The position numbers and the translations under genes are program-made. The notes below the pieces were generated by a model. The model had not been told where the DNA came from and did not search any database. It saw nothing but the letters and a program-made list of their open reading frames with translations. This document shows positions 18,191 through 27,066 of a DNA stretch of 64,000 nt, in pieces (within the stretch, counting starts at the first letter, position 1; each line of letters opens with the position of its first letter). Origin of the DNA: Chitinophagales bacterium (GTDB lineage: Bacteria; Bacteroidota; Bacteroidia; Chitinophagales; Chitinophagaceae); the NCBI GenBank assembly GCA_017303455.1, contig JAFLBM010000002.1:186001-250000 (forward strand), written 5' to 3'.

Positions 18191-18775
18191 CTATTGTATG
18201 CCGTAGCTTTCTAATAATCCTTTGTATTGTTCGCCGTTTCTTCTTCGCAGGCTTTCTTTTCCTACCAGGTCCTGTATCCGCATCACTCCATCAATGATCG
18301 CTTCCGGCCTGGGCGGGCAACCGGGCACATATACATCCACCGGCACCACCTGGTCAATTCCCTGCAACACACTATACGTATCAAATATGCCGCCGCTGCT
18401 GGCGCATGCACCTACTGCCATTACCCACCTGGGTTCAGCCATTTGTAAGTACACCTGCTTCACCACCGGTCCCATTTTTTTGGCGATGGTTCCCATCACC
18501 ATCAGGAGGTCGCACTGGCGGGGAGAAAATCCCACCCGTTCAGAACCAAAACGGGCCAGGTCATAATGTGAACCCATGGTAGCCATGAATTCGATACCAC
18601 AACAGGAAGTAGCAAACGGTAAAGGCCAGATGGAATTTTTGCGAGCCAGGCCAATCACTTTATCCAGGGAAGTAGCAAAAAAACCCTCTCCCATGCTGCC
18701 TTCGGGCATATCAACAATGCTGATATCCGCTTCCAGTGGCTTTTTGATGAGATTATATGATACAGGACGGGACAT
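18191..18775 (-). CDS. nuoB: NADH-quinone oxidoreductase subunit B (cluster N2)
   Basis: 194 residues, normal length. Holds the N2 [4Fe-4S] cluster, the last electron carrier before quinone. Ligand motifs: ATSCCGIEFMA with tandem cysteines near residues 57-67, VGACASSGGIFDTY near 120-133, and PGCPPRPEAIIDG near 150-163. Located behind nuoA with a 111-base AT-rich gap. Confidence 0.96.
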   Translation of the reverse strand: MSRPVSYNLIKKPLEADISIVDMPEGSMGEGFFATSLDKVIGLARKNSIWPLPFATSCCGIEFMATMGSHYDLARFGSERVGFSPRQCDLLMVMGTIAKKMGPVVKQVYLQMAEPRWVMAVGACASSGGIFDTYSVLQGIDQVVPVDVYVPGCPPRPEAIIDGVMRIQDLVGKESLRRRNGEQYKGLLESYGIQ

Positions 18776-18886
18776 AATTACAATTTGAAAGTTTGATAAT
18801 CGTGCAATCCGAAAATTTTGTCTTTATAACAACCCAACTCCTCTTTAAGTTTCCTTTTCACGTTCTCAAATTTGCACAGCCGCACA

Positions 18887-19282
18887 TTAGTCTTCCCACT
18901 TCAACGCACCTTTTTTAATAATATAAGTGAACCCGCAAAGGAAAAAACCTACAAACATCAGCACTGCCCAGAACCCGTTCCAGCCAAGCTCCCTGAAATT
19001 CACTGCATAAGGATAAAAAAAGATCACTTCCACATCAAACAACACAAAAAGGATCGCTGTAAGGAAATACTTGATCGCCATCGGCTGGCGGGCATCACCG
19101 TGGCTTTCAATACCACTGGCAAAATTCTGCAACTTATCCGTTGTTTTTCTTTTGGGACCCAGCATGTGAGTGGCAAACATCAGGAAAGCGACCAGCCCTA
19201 CCGCAATCATAATCTGTATACCTACCGGGAGGTAAGAACCGGCATCGGCGGAATTAAGGCCTGTCTGGAGCAAATGGAACAT
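18887..19282 (-). CDS. nuoA: NADH-quinone oxidoreductase subunit A
   Basis: 131-residue membrane protein with three helices. Family motif KxxxYESG is represented by the loop after helix 1 (residues about 43-62, KRKTTDKLQNFASGIESHG), followed by the second helix with YFLTAILFVLFDVEVIFFYPYAV, which has the conserved acidic residues. First gene of the nuo operon; a TATTTTTG box lies 18-25 bases upstream of the start. Confidence 0.95.
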   Translation of the reverse strand: MFHLLQTGLNSADAGSYLPVGIQIMIAVGLVAFLMFATHMLGPKRKTTDKLQNFASGIESHGDARQPMAIKYFLTAILFVLFDVEVIFFYPYAVNFRELGWNGFWAVLMFVGFFLCGFTYIIKKGALKWED

Positions 19283-19299
19283 AGGTTTTTCTCTTCGGG

Positions 19300-19307
19300 C
19301 AAAAATA
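19300..19307 (-). promoter_or_regulatory. Putative -7 box for the nuo operon
   Basis: Minus-strand TATTTTTG matches the Bacteroidota -7 consensus TAnnTTTG, 17 bases before the nuoA ATG. No TTG was found at the usual 19-21 base spacing (one lies at 12), so only half of the promoter is supported. Confidence 0.45.
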
Positions 19308-19368
19308 AGACGGCCACCTCAAATTACCTGATAAAATATAATTAGAATGCTGAAAGCCAGCGAAAACA

Positions 19369-19399
19369 AGAATCCCCCGCCACGAGAGCAAGGGATTCT
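19369..19399 (-). terminator. Hairpin downstream of the TPR gene
   Basis: 8-bp inverted repeat AGAATCCC / GGGATTCT with a 15-base loop, 26-56 bases after the TPR gene stop and followed on the minus strand by TGTTTTCG. It separates the tonB-TPR unit from nuoA. Confidence 0.45.
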
Positions 19400-19424
19400 A
19401 AAAGTAAAAGAAGAAAACCGAGTT

Positions 19425-21167
19425 TTATTTCTTTACAGCGGCAACTTTTTTAGTAGTTGTTGCTGGTTTTGTTGTTGGTTTAGGGGCCGTTCCCTGCCGG
19501 GGAGATTGTGCGTTTCCCCTGGGTGTGCCGGGTTTTGCAGCAGGTGACTTTTGTAACTGGTCAATGTATTGCTGAATGGTAGGTGCATTGGCCACATCAG
19601 CTTCCTGCCATTTCTTTAAATACTCCAGCGCCTTTTCTTTATCCCTGGCATCATTGGTATAATACACAGCAAGGAACCTTGCTGTCTTGATATACTGGGC
19701 CTTGAATTTGACGGTATCCTTCTGGGCAAATTCAAACAGTTTCAGCGCATCGGGAACAGCAATACTGTCTTTTTTTACGGTGTCCATAACCTGGCTGTTG
19801 TTATAAGCCCAATCATACCCAAAACTTTCTGCCGGATATTTTTCGATCATTTGTAATGCGAAATCTCTCGATTGCGGATATTTTTTGCCGAAATAATAAG
19901 AACGGGCCGCTTCAAAATAATCAGTCAGGGTGGGTTTGGGTTTTATCTCCACCAGTTTGGCCCACATATCTCCTTCCTTATCCCGCTGGCCTTTTTCTTT
20001 GAAGTAAGCAGCGGCTTTCTTTAAAATATCAATCTTATTATCCATAATGGTATCAACCCTTACCCCCTCAAGATAAATAGCATATAATGCCTCTTCCTGG
20101 CCAGGTATTTTTGAATAGATATCCGCCTTCAACTCATAGTCAAATGCAATTAACTCATCAGGTTTTTCTCTTCTGAAATACCAGTCAACGTATTTTTTTG
20201 CATTTTCAAAATCGCCTTTCTGCAAGTAGGAGTCAGCAAGCAGCTTCAATACTTTTGGTTTAGTTTGTTCCCCCATCTCCGTAATTATATTTTCTGCCCT
20301 GGTGATGGCGCAGGTGTAATCCTTACGGGCCCAGCAAAGCTCAGCATACATACGCTGATCTTCTGTATAGGTTTCGGGCTGCTTACTATCAATGAATTTT
20401 TTTAAGTAGCCTTCTGCATCTTCGTATTTCTGCCGGAAGAAATAATAATAGAATAACTCGTAATAGCCCAGGGAAAATTTTGTATCAACTTCAACGGCCT
20501 TGTTCAGGTTCTCAAGGTACAACTCCCCATTTCTTTGCGCTTCAAATAATTTAGCCAGCCTTATATAGGCCACCGCAAAATTGGGGTTGACGTCCAGTGC
20601 TTTTTTATAGTTCTGAAAAGCCTGGCCACCACCTTCACCGGGCCTTGCTTTGCGATAGGCATTACCCAGGTTCAGGTAGATCTCCGCATTCTTATCATCT
20701 CTTTTCACAGCGTCTTCCAGTTTGGCAACTGCGTAAGCCAGGTCACCCTCTTTGGCATCCACATTGGCACGACCCACTGCGTTCAGGATAACGGGATCGT
20801 CGCCTTTTTTGGTGCGGGTCATGGTAATGGCAGTCTCAAATTTCTGGCGGGCATCCGCTGTTTTCTTATCCAGCAGGTCCACATGGCCTCTTCCTACCAG
20901 TATCAGTGGAGCATTAGAGCTGGCCGTGAGTGCTTTGTCATATAACTGGCGGGCCAGGTCATTTTTATCCATATCTAAGTAGGTCTGGCCTAACCAATAG
21001 GTAGCATCGATATTATTAGGGTTGGTGGCGAGTAATTTTTCAAAAACACTCACAGCACTCTTGAAACGATCCGCATACAGGTGGTTAATACCTTCCTGCA
21101 GGGTTTGTGCTTTCAGACCGGCTGCCGACAGGAAGCCAATCACTGCAATCATTACGGTTTTCTTCAT
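19425..21167 (-). CDS. Periplasmic tetratricopeptide-repeat protein
   Basis: 580 residues with a signal peptide (MKKTVMIAVIGFLSAAGLKAQ). From residue 25 to about 520 it is a chain of helical TPR units, for example NPNNIDATYWLGQTYLDMD, KNAEIYLNLGNAYRKA and NPNFAVAYIRLAKLFEAQ, about a dozen in all. The last 50 residues are a Pro/Thr/Lys-rich low-complexity tail ending KKVAAVKK. TPR arrays bind proteins; no catalytic motif is present. It follows tonB and a PstS-like lipoprotein on the same strand (54 bases from the latter), so it may scaffold or monitor an energised outer-membrane system. Confidence 0.88.
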   Translation of the reverse strand: MKKTVMIAVIGFLSAAGLKAQTLQEGINHLYADRFKSAVSVFEKLLATNPNNIDATYWLGQTYLDMDKNDLARQLYDKALTASSNAPLILVGRGHVDLLDKKTADARQKFETAITMTRTKKGDDPVILNAVGRANVDAKEGDLAYAVAKLEDAVKRDDKNAEIYLNLGNAYRKARPGEGGGQAFQNYKKALDVNPNFAVAYIRLAKLFEAQRNGELYLENLNKAVEVDTKFSLGYYELFYYYFFRQKYEDAEGYLKKFIDSKQPETYTEDQRMYAELCWARKDYTCAITRAENIITEMGEQTKPKVLKLLADSYLQKGDFENAKKYVDWYFRREKPDELIAFDYELKADIYSKIPGQEEALYAIYLEGVRVDTIMDNKIDILKKAAAYFKEKGQRDKEGDMWAKLVEIKPKPTLTDYFEAARSYYFGKKYPQSRDFALQMIEKYPAESFGYDWAYNNSQVMDTVKKDSIAVPDALKLFEFAQKDTVKFKAQYIKTARFLAVYYTNDARDKEKALEYLKKWQEADVANAPTIQQYIDQLQKSPAAKPGTPRGNAQSPRQGTAPKPTTKPATTTKKVAAVKK

Positions 21168-21221
21168 TTTCTTTTCTTTTACTTTAAAGAGTTGTAAATA
21201 TATATTACTTGTACATTTCTT

Positions 21222-22157
21222 TTACAGCCCGTCATCCCTTAATTCAGCTTTGCGCAAAATAAAATCCCGCAGCGCCGGCATCAGGTAAGCCCTCTTAAAA
21301 ATCAGTTGTCCCCTCTCTCCTGCCATAAAATCACCAAATCCATGTCCGAGTCCTTTGTGGCTTTCCTTAAGTATATAAACCAAATCCCGTACCATCGGGT
21401 AATTTCTATCATAAATGTTGACCTGGTAGGGTAATACGTACTTTCCCGGCAGGTGTGCACTTTCAATATTCGCCATCTTCACCTTTTTCAAAAAACCTAA
21501 TTGAGCAGCATCATCTTTATTCCCAACCCAGCTTACCCCGATAAAACCGACTGCCCCCGGTGTTCTCGCAATATATTCAATCACTTCCTCGCTGGACCTG
21601 GCGGCTACCGCCTTACCCGTCAGCGTATCTCCATGTAATATAGAATCGATGATAAAACGTATGGTACTGGTTGCTTTTACCCCATCAAATACAGGAATTA
21701 AATTTTTATTAAAATTCCCCTCGAGTATGGCTTTGATCTCTTTCATCGTAAAAAACGAATCTTCGCTTTGCGGGTTCACGATCACTGCCACTGCATCACG
21801 GGCCACTATCAAATCTTCTACGCCAACTTTCAAAGAATCTGACACCGCTTCTTTTTCTGCAGCACTGGGTTTACGGGTAGCGATCACCATCCTCACACTA
21901 TCCACCAGCATATCCCGTAAACAATCTGCTTCCGGTTTATAATCCACCATGATCTTTGTTCCGGGGTGATTGGATTCATAGACCTGCACCTGTGCATCAA
22001 TGATAGGTTTGAATGATTCATCCGCACTCACCCTGATCGTTCCTCGTTTATATGTATCTGGTAATTCTTTTTCCTGCTCTTTATACGACTTACAGCCTGT
22101 AACCAGCAGTCCGCATACAAACATGAACAACAATACTCTTACCCATCTTCTGATCAT
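21222..22157 (-). CDS. PstS-like substrate-binding lipoprotein
   Basis: 311 residues from ATG 22157. The N-terminus MIRRWVRVLLFMFVCGLLVTGC is a lipoprotein signal with Cys at the lipobox, so the protein is membrane-anchored. The mature part starts RGTIRVSADESFKPIIDAQ and has VDYKPEADCLRDML, IATRKPSAAE and ARTPGAVGFIGVSW, matching type 2 periplasmic binding proteins of the PstS/phosphate group. No pst permease genes are adjacent; its operon partners are tonB and a TPR gene instead, which argues for an accessory role rather than phosphate import. Start overlaps the upstream small gene by 4 bases (ATGA). Confidence 0.82.
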   Translation of the reverse strand: MIRRWVRVLLFMFVCGLLVTGCKSYKEQEKELPDTYKRGTIRVSADESFKPIIDAQVQVYESNHPGTKIMVDYKPEADCLRDMLVDSVRMVIATRKPSAAEKEAVSDSLKVGVEDLIVARDAVAVIVNPQSEDSFFTMKEIKAILEGNFNKNLIPVFDGVKATSTIRFIIDSILHGDTLTGKAVAARSSEEVIEYIARTPGAVGFIGVSWVGNKDDAAQLGFLKKVKMANIESAHLPGKYVLPYQVNIYDRNYPMVRDLVYILKESHKGLGHGFGDFMAGERGQLIFKRAYLMPALRDFILRKAELRDDGL

Positions 22158-22399
22158 CTGAAATAATTTTTCTTGTACCCCCTGTACATCCGCCAGATAC
22201 CATATGCAATACATACCGCTCCAAAGAATTTATCTATTTTTCCCGGGGGAAATGTTTCATTAAAATCCAGCTTCCACCGGTCTCTTATCATCATGAATAC
22301 ACCAAAACCTGCGATGCCAGCACCAACCAGGTAATCCAGCACAGAACGAACCAGTGACACCTGTTTCCTTCTTTTTTCCTCATAATCTTCTATTGCCAT
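22154..22399 (-). CDS. Small membrane protein in the tonB operon
   Basis: 81 residues, family not recognised by name. Charged N-terminus (MAIEDYEEKRRKQ), one hydrophobic helix at about residues 25-42 (YLVGAGIAGFGVFMMI) and a second near 60-75 (FFGAVCIAYGIWRMY), ending in a basic YRGYKKNYFR. It is sandwiched between tonB (36-base gap) and the PstS-like lipoprotein (4-base overlap), so it is certainly co-translated with the latter. A membrane-assembly role for the TonB unit is possible but unproven. Confidence 0.72.
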   Translation of the reverse strand: MAIEDYEEKRRKQVSLVRSVLDYLVGAGIAGFGVFMMIRDRWKLDFNETFPPGKIDKFFGAVCIAYGIWRMYRGYKKNYFR

Positions 22400-22435
22400 G
22401 TAATTTTTTTTCAGGGGCTGAAAATTATGGATTTT

Positions 22436-23272
22436 TTACTGTTCTGTGCCGATAAATGTTACCGGCAGCACATAACTCACCGGTACATGCATCCCGTTTT
22501 GAATAGCCGGTTTCCAGCGGGGCATTTTCTTACAAACCCTCACCACTTCCTTATCAAACATATCACCCCCGGTTTGCACAATCTCCAGTAAAGAAATACT
22601 GCCATCACTACCGACTGTAAACCTGACCCTGACCGATTTTTTCTGCCCGGCTTCCAGTTCTTCCGGTGTATGCAGGTTGCGGGACAGAAAACGGGCCAAC
22701 GCCTCTTCACCACCCGGAAATTCAGGAGCTCTTTCATTGATGATGAAATCGCTTTGCTTTTCTGTTCCTGCACCTTCTCCGTTGCCGGTATTTGCAGGTT
22801 TTTCTGTTATAGTAGCAATATTGCCCGGTTTTTCGCCGTCAATATTCTCCGTACCTGTCTGCTTGTCTTTCAGATCAGTTATTGCAGGCATTTCAGTAGT
22901 CTTTACAATCTTATCCGGTTCGATCTTAATATTCGCTGTATTTTTTACAGCAGCTACCTGTTTTATGACTTTCGGAGCAGCCGGCTTTTCTTTCGGTTTC
23001 TCCGGTTCTTTGGGTTTTTCAGGTGCTTCCGGCATTTCGATCGTTGTTATAGTCATCACTTCCTTCTTTGGTAAAGGATCATTGGGCATATCATTATTAC
23101 CCCCGATAATATTAAAGAGTACAACAGAAAAAATGATGGCCAACCCTGAACCAAGTGCCAGCAGCATCCGATGATCGTAGCCGCGGCGCAGGGCATAAGC
23201 TCCATAGGCTTTATTTCTTTTCTCGAACAAAATGTCGAGCATATCTGATTGAAGAATTTCCTTGTTTGTCAT
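22436..23272 (-). CDS. tonB: Energy transducer TonB
   Basis: 278 residues from ATG 23272 (MTNKEILQSDMLD); an in-frame ATG at 23317 would add 15 residues and cannot be excluded. Order: cytoplasmic segment with the Bacteroidota motif FEKRNKAYGAYALRRGYD, one membrane helix near residues 40-60, a periplasmic Pro/Glu/Lys-rich spanning linker (KPKEPEKPKEKP), and a C-terminal TonB domain (PEFPGGEEALARFL...VRVRFTVGSDGS...WKPAIQNGMHVPVSYVLPVTF). It transmits ExbB-ExbD energy to outer-membrane SusC-type receptors. First of four genes on the minus strand. Confidence 0.93.
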   Translation of the reverse strand: MTNKEILQSDMLDILFEKRNKAYGAYALRRGYDHRMLLALGSGLAIIFSVVLFNIIGGNNDMPNDPLPKKEVMTITTIEMPEAPEKPKEPEKPKEKPAAPKVIKQVAAVKNTANIKIEPDKIVKTTEMPAITDLKDKQTGTENIDGEKPGNIATITEKPANTGNGEGAGTEKQSDFIINERAPEFPGGEEALARFLSRNLHTPEELEAGQKKSVRVRFTVGSDGSISLLEIVQTGGDMFDKEVVRVCKKMPRWKPAIQNGMHVPVSYVLPVTFIGTEQ

Positions 23273-23374
23273 GGCTCTGTGTTTGATAATAAGATGCTGT
23301 TCAACCATTGATTCCATATGTTTTTAGTTAAAGCGCTGTTGTAATAACCGCTGGCAACCATGCCCCGGCCTCCT

Positions 23375-23382
23375 TATCTTTG
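23375..23382 (+). promoter_or_regulatory. -7 box directly before the phosphatase start codon
   Basis: TATCTTTG exactly matches TAnnTTTG and ends only 5 bases before the ATG at 23388, so transcription would begin at or next to the start codon. No TTG at the expected -33 spacing was seen. Confidence 0.55.
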
Positions 23383-23387
23383 CAGCC

Positions 23388-23879
23388 ATGAAAATCCTGA
23401 TGGTTTGTCTCGGTAATATTTGCCGCAGTCCGCTGGCAGAAGGCATTTTGCAACAGAAAGCATTTGAAGCCGGCTTAGCCTGGAGTGTGGAGAGTGCTGG
23501 TACCAACAGCTATCATACCGGCGAACCACCACATCCGCTTTCACAAAAAGTGGCCCGGCTGAATGGAATTGATATTTCAACACAAAGAGCCCGGAGATTT
23601 ATTGCTGCTGATTTTGACAGCTATGATAAGATCTATGCATTAGCTGGGGATGTGCTGGATGATATAAAACGAATTGCAAAAAATAAATTTGATGCCGGTA
23701 AAGCAGAACTGCTGATGAATGAACAGTTTCCCGGTAAAAATTTAGATGTGCCCGATCCTTATTATGGCACCGAACCGGGATATCATGAAGTGTATAAAAT
23801 GATCAGTGAGGTATGTGACAGGATCATCGAAAAATATTCAGTAAACAGTAGTACACAGCTTTCATCTCATTTGAAATAA
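23388..23879 (+). CDS. Low-molecular-weight protein-tyrosine phosphatase
   Basis: 163 residues, typical for the family. The phosphate-binding loop is at the N-terminus: CLGNICRS with nucleophile Cys7 and Arg13 of the CX5R signature. The general-acid loop is VPDPYYGTEPGYHEVY near residues 123-138. Cytoplasmic; dephosphorylates protein tyrosines, or arginines or polysaccharide-synthesis kinases in some relatives. It is followed 3 bases later by hisS. A probable -7 box sits almost against the start codon. Confidence 0.93.
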   Translation: MKILMVCLGNICRSPLAEGILQQKAFEAGLAWSVESAGTNSYHTGEPPHPLSQKVARLNGIDISTQRARRFIAADFDSYDKIYALAGDVLDDIKRIAKNKFDAGKAELLMNEQFPGKNLDVPDPYYGTEPGYHEVYKMISEVCDRIIEKYSVNSSTQLSSHLK

Positions 23880-23882
23880 GAA

Positions 23883-25253
23883 ATGGCAAAACTTACAGTT
23901 GGATTACCACAGGGCACCAGGGATTTCGGACCGGATGTTGTTCGCAAACGGAATTATATTCTCAGTACTATACGAACCGTGTTTGAGCTATACGGTTTTC
24001 AGCCGCTGGAAACACCGGCCATGGAAAACTTAGATACACTGATGGGGAAGTATGGTGAAGAAGGGGATAAACTGATTTTTAAAATTCTCAATAACGGTTT
24101 GGATAATCCCGGAAAAGAAAAACAGGTGAGGGATGATTTTGAAAAAGTGTTACAGGGCAAAAACAATAAAGGCATCACTGAAAGAGCACTGAAGTATGAT
24201 CTGACTATTCCTTTCGCAAGATATGTAGCGATGAATCACGGCCAGTTAACTTTCCCCTTCAAACGCTACCAGGTGCAGCCTGTCTGGAGAGCCGACCGCC
24301 CGCAAAAAGGCAGGTACCGGGAATTTTACCAGTGTGATGCCGATGTGGTGGGCAGTAATTCCTTATTGAATGAAGTGGAGCTTGCTATTATTTACGCTGC
24401 TGTATTCAGCAAGTTGGGTATTGCCGTGGAAATAAAGATCAATAGCAGGAAAGTATTAACAGCACTGGCTGAAGTATGCGGCGGTGCTGATAAAATGACG
24501 GATATCACCGTGGCAATTGATAAGCTGGATAAGATTGGTCTTGAAAAAGTAAAAGAGGAACTGGCGCAAAGAGGTCTGACAGCAGCACAGGTAACGATTA
24601 TTGAAAAATATCTTTCTATCGCCGGAACAAATGAAGACAAACTGGCCCAGGTAAAGCAACTGCTTGAAAAAAATGATGCGGGTAAAAAAGGGATTGAAGA
24701 AATTGAATATCTCTGCTCGCAGGTTAAGACACAGGGTTTGCAATTATCTATTGATTTCACATTAGCAAGAGGTCTTAATTATTATACAGGTATCATTTTC
24801 GAAGTAAAAGCAAACAATGTCCGGATGGGAAGCATTGGCGGTGGCGGCCGGTATGATGACCTCACCGGTTTATTTGGTGTTCCCAATATACCGGGTGTTG
24901 GTATTTCGTTTGGGGTAGACAGGATCTATGATGTGATGGAGGAACTGCAACTTTTTCCCGAAGAGGTACATATCGGTACCCAGGTACTTTTCTTTAACCT
25001 GGGTGACGTTGAAAGCAAGGTGGCTTTCGGTCTGCTGCAGCAATTGAGAGAAAAAGGCATCCGTGGTGAACTTTACCATGAGAACAGTAAATTTGACAAG
25101 CAATTTAAATATGCCGAGAAAAAGAATATTCCTTATGTGGTAATCCTGGGTGAAGAAGAAGTAAAAGCAACCACTGTCAAAATAAAAAATATTAAAACTG
25201 GTGAGCAGCAGACCCTGTCGCAAAACCAGTTAACAAGTTTCTCATTCATTTAG
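23883..25253 (+). CDS. hisS: Histidyl-tRNA synthetase
   Basis: 456 residues, normal length. Class II synthetase: motif 1 region near residues 20-60, motif 2 FKRYQVQPVWRADRPQKGRY near 125-145 with the ATP-binding arginine, the His-specific LARGLNYYTGIIFEV near 295-310, and motif 3 with GVGISFGVDRIYDVME near 335-350. C-terminal anticodon-binding domain starts at about 370. Charges tRNA-His with histidine in the cytoplasm. Starts 3 bases after the phosphatase gene and is probably co-transcribed. Confidence 0.97.
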   Translation: MAKLTVGLPQGTRDFGPDVVRKRNYILSTIRTVFELYGFQPLETPAMENLDTLMGKYGEEGDKLIFKILNNGLDNPGKEKQVRDDFEKVLQGKNNKGITERALKYDLTIPFARYVAMNHGQLTFPFKRYQVQPVWRADRPQKGRYREFYQCDADVVGSNSLLNEVELAIIYAAVFSKLGIAVEIKINSRKVLTALAEVCGGADKMTDITVAIDKLDKIGLEKVKEELAQRGLTAAQVTIIEKYLSIAGTNEDKLAQVKQLLEKNDAGKKGIEEIEYLCSQVKTQGLQLSIDFTLARGLNYYTGIIFEVKANNVRMGSIGGGGRYDDLTGLFGVPNIPGVGISFGVDRIYDVMEELQLFPEEVHIGTQVLFFNLGDVESKVAFGLLQQLREKGIRGELYHENSKFDKQFKYAEKKNIPYVVILGEEEVKATTVKIKNIKTGEQQTLSQNQLTSFSFI

Positions 25254-25278
25254 TAAACCCTATCAATAAAAATCAATT

Positions 25279-26994
25279 ATGAAATTAAAACTAACATCAC
25301 TGGCAGTAATAGCAACGCTGGTGATCGTATTTGCTTCCTGCTCCGGCAAAGCCGATGTGCCCGTACCGGAAGATGCTGCCATCGTTATCCATATTGACGG
25401 TGCTTCCCTCAGTTCTAAACTGCCCTGGGACGAGATCAAAAAAAGCGAATGGTTTAAAGTGGCCAATGAAGAAATCAAAGATGATCTGGCCAAAAAAATA
25501 CTGGACAACCCTGATGAGTCCGGCGTGAACGTAAAATCAGATGCTTATCTTTTTATGAAAACCCGCGGACGGGGTGGTTATATTGCCTTTATATGCGGCA
25601 TCAGTGATGAAAAGAAATTTGAGGCCTTTATAGGTAAAGCAAGAGAAGGTGATAAAGTGGAGAAAAAAGAAGGATTATCTGTAATGGCAGATAATAACAA
25701 TGTTCTTACATGGGATGACAAGCGTCTTGTATTCATTGCCGACAACCCGGATATCAACAGTGGCGCTTCGATGATGGGTAACGGCGGAAAAAGCCGCCGC
25801 TTTGATACGGACAGCCTGTTGAAATTTGCCAAAGAAGTATATGACCTGAAAGGAAGTAAAAGCCTCGGCAGCAATTCAAAATTTGCTTCCCTGATGAAAG
25901 AAGGAGGTGATGTTCATTTCTGGATGAACGCCGGTTCGCTTTACAGCAATGCATTACCCGCTATGCTCGCCATTACCAAAGCAAGCCTTTTGTTTGAAGG
26001 GAATATCAGTGCGGCCAGCATTAGCTTTGATAATGGCAAGATCACCGCAAAAGGCAGGAGCTATTACAATAAAGAACTGGCTGCTGTTTATAAAAAATAC
26101 AGCATGAAGAATATGGATGAAGACATGCTGAAAAGTATTCCGGCCGGCGATGTGGCTGCTGTGATAGGCATGAATTATCCTCCCGAAGGAGTAAAAGAAT
26201 TTATATCCCTGCTGGGAGTGGATGGTCTTGTGAATATGTTCCTGGCAGAAGCCGGTTTCAGTGTGGAAGATTTCGTGAAAGCCAATAAAGGAGACCTGTT
26301 ACTGTCTGTATCTGATTTCTCTGTTGGTGAAAAAGAAAAGACCATAACGATGTATGATGGCACTAAGAGTACTTACAAATCGACACAGCCGGATGCTAAA
26401 ACATTATTCGCCACTTCTGTAGCCGATAAACCTTCTTTTGAGAAGCTGATGACCATCCTGAAGGAAAAGATCGGCCAGGAAGCCGGTGCCGGTACCAATG
26501 ATTTCGTGAATAAAATACCCTACCTGCTGAAAGATAACTGGTTCATCGCGGGCAGTGATTCTGCTTCTGTACATACATTCGGGGTTGCTAAAACGGATCA
26601 TTCCTTTATCAGCAAGATCAAGGGGCACCCGATGGGCGGTTTCCTGGATATCCAGAAATTCATCAGTGGGTCCAAATCATCTTTTGCCGGCGATTCCACA
26701 GCAACACTGATCGCTGATCAGTCACTGAAAGTATGGCAGGATATTGTATTCCATGGTGGTGAATTTAAAGATGGAGGCACGGAAAGCTATATGGAAATTA
26801 ATCTGGTGGATAAAAACACCAACAGCCTTAAACAACTGAACAGCTACCTGGGCTTTATTGTGGTAAAAATGAGAGAAAAGGAAAAAAGAAGGGAAGAGGC
26901 TTACCGGAGAGAATGGGATACACAAGGCCCGGACTCGGCATTAGCACCTCCTTCTACTCCACCGCCGGGTATAGAAATGAAACCGGTTAAGTAA
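25279..26994 (+). CDS. DUF4836-family lipoprotein
   Basis: 571 residues. Lipoprotein signal MKLKLTSLAVIATLVIVFASC with the lipobox Cys near residue 21, then PVPEDAAIVIHIDGASLSSKLPW, the characteristic opening of DUF4836. Repeated beta-rich segments follow, with Gly/Ser-rich loops; a short Glu/Arg-rich coil and a Pro-rich tail close it. Function is not established for this family; it is surface or periplasm-anchored and confined mainly to Bacteroidota. It follows hisS by 25 bases and is closed by a strong terminator. Confidence 0.85.
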   Translation: MKLKLTSLAVIATLVIVFASCSGKADVPVPEDAAIVIHIDGASLSSKLPWDEIKKSEWFKVANEEIKDDLAKKILDNPDESGVNVKSDAYLFMKTRGRGGYIAFICGISDEKKFEAFIGKAREGDKVEKKEGLSVMADNNNVLTWDDKRLVFIADNPDINSGASMMGNGGKSRRFDTDSLLKFAKEVYDLKGSKSLGSNSKFASLMKEGGDVHFWMNAGSLYSNALPAMLAITKASLLFEGNISAASISFDNGKITAKGRSYYNKELAAVYKKYSMKNMDEDMLKSIPAGDVAAVIGMNYPPEGVKEFISLLGVDGLVNMFLAEAGFSVEDFVKANKGDLLLSVSDFSVGEKEKTITMYDGTKSTYKSTQPDAKTLFATSVADKPSFEKLMTILKEKIGQEAGAGTNDFVNKIPYLLKDNWFIAGSDSASVHTFGVAKTDHSFISKIKGHPMGGFLDIQKFISGSKSSFAGDSTATLIADQSLKVWQDIVFHGGEFKDGGTESYMEINLVDKNTNSLKQLNSYLGFIVVKMREKEKRREEAYRREWDTQGPDSALAPPSTPPPGIEMKPVK

Positions 26995-27014
26995 TAATTT
27001 TTTTAATTGTAAAC

Positions 27015-27048
27015 AAACCACAGGCTCCCTGAAAAGAACCTGTGGTTT
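27015..27048 (+). terminator. Rho-independent terminator after the DUF4836 gene
   Basis: AAACCACAGG pairs with CCTGTGGTTT (10 bp, 14-base loop) and is followed by TTCTTTATTATT. It lies 21 bases after the stop codon and before the ABC ATPase gene. Confidence 0.75.
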
Positions 27049-27066
27049 TTCTTTATTATTGCAACT

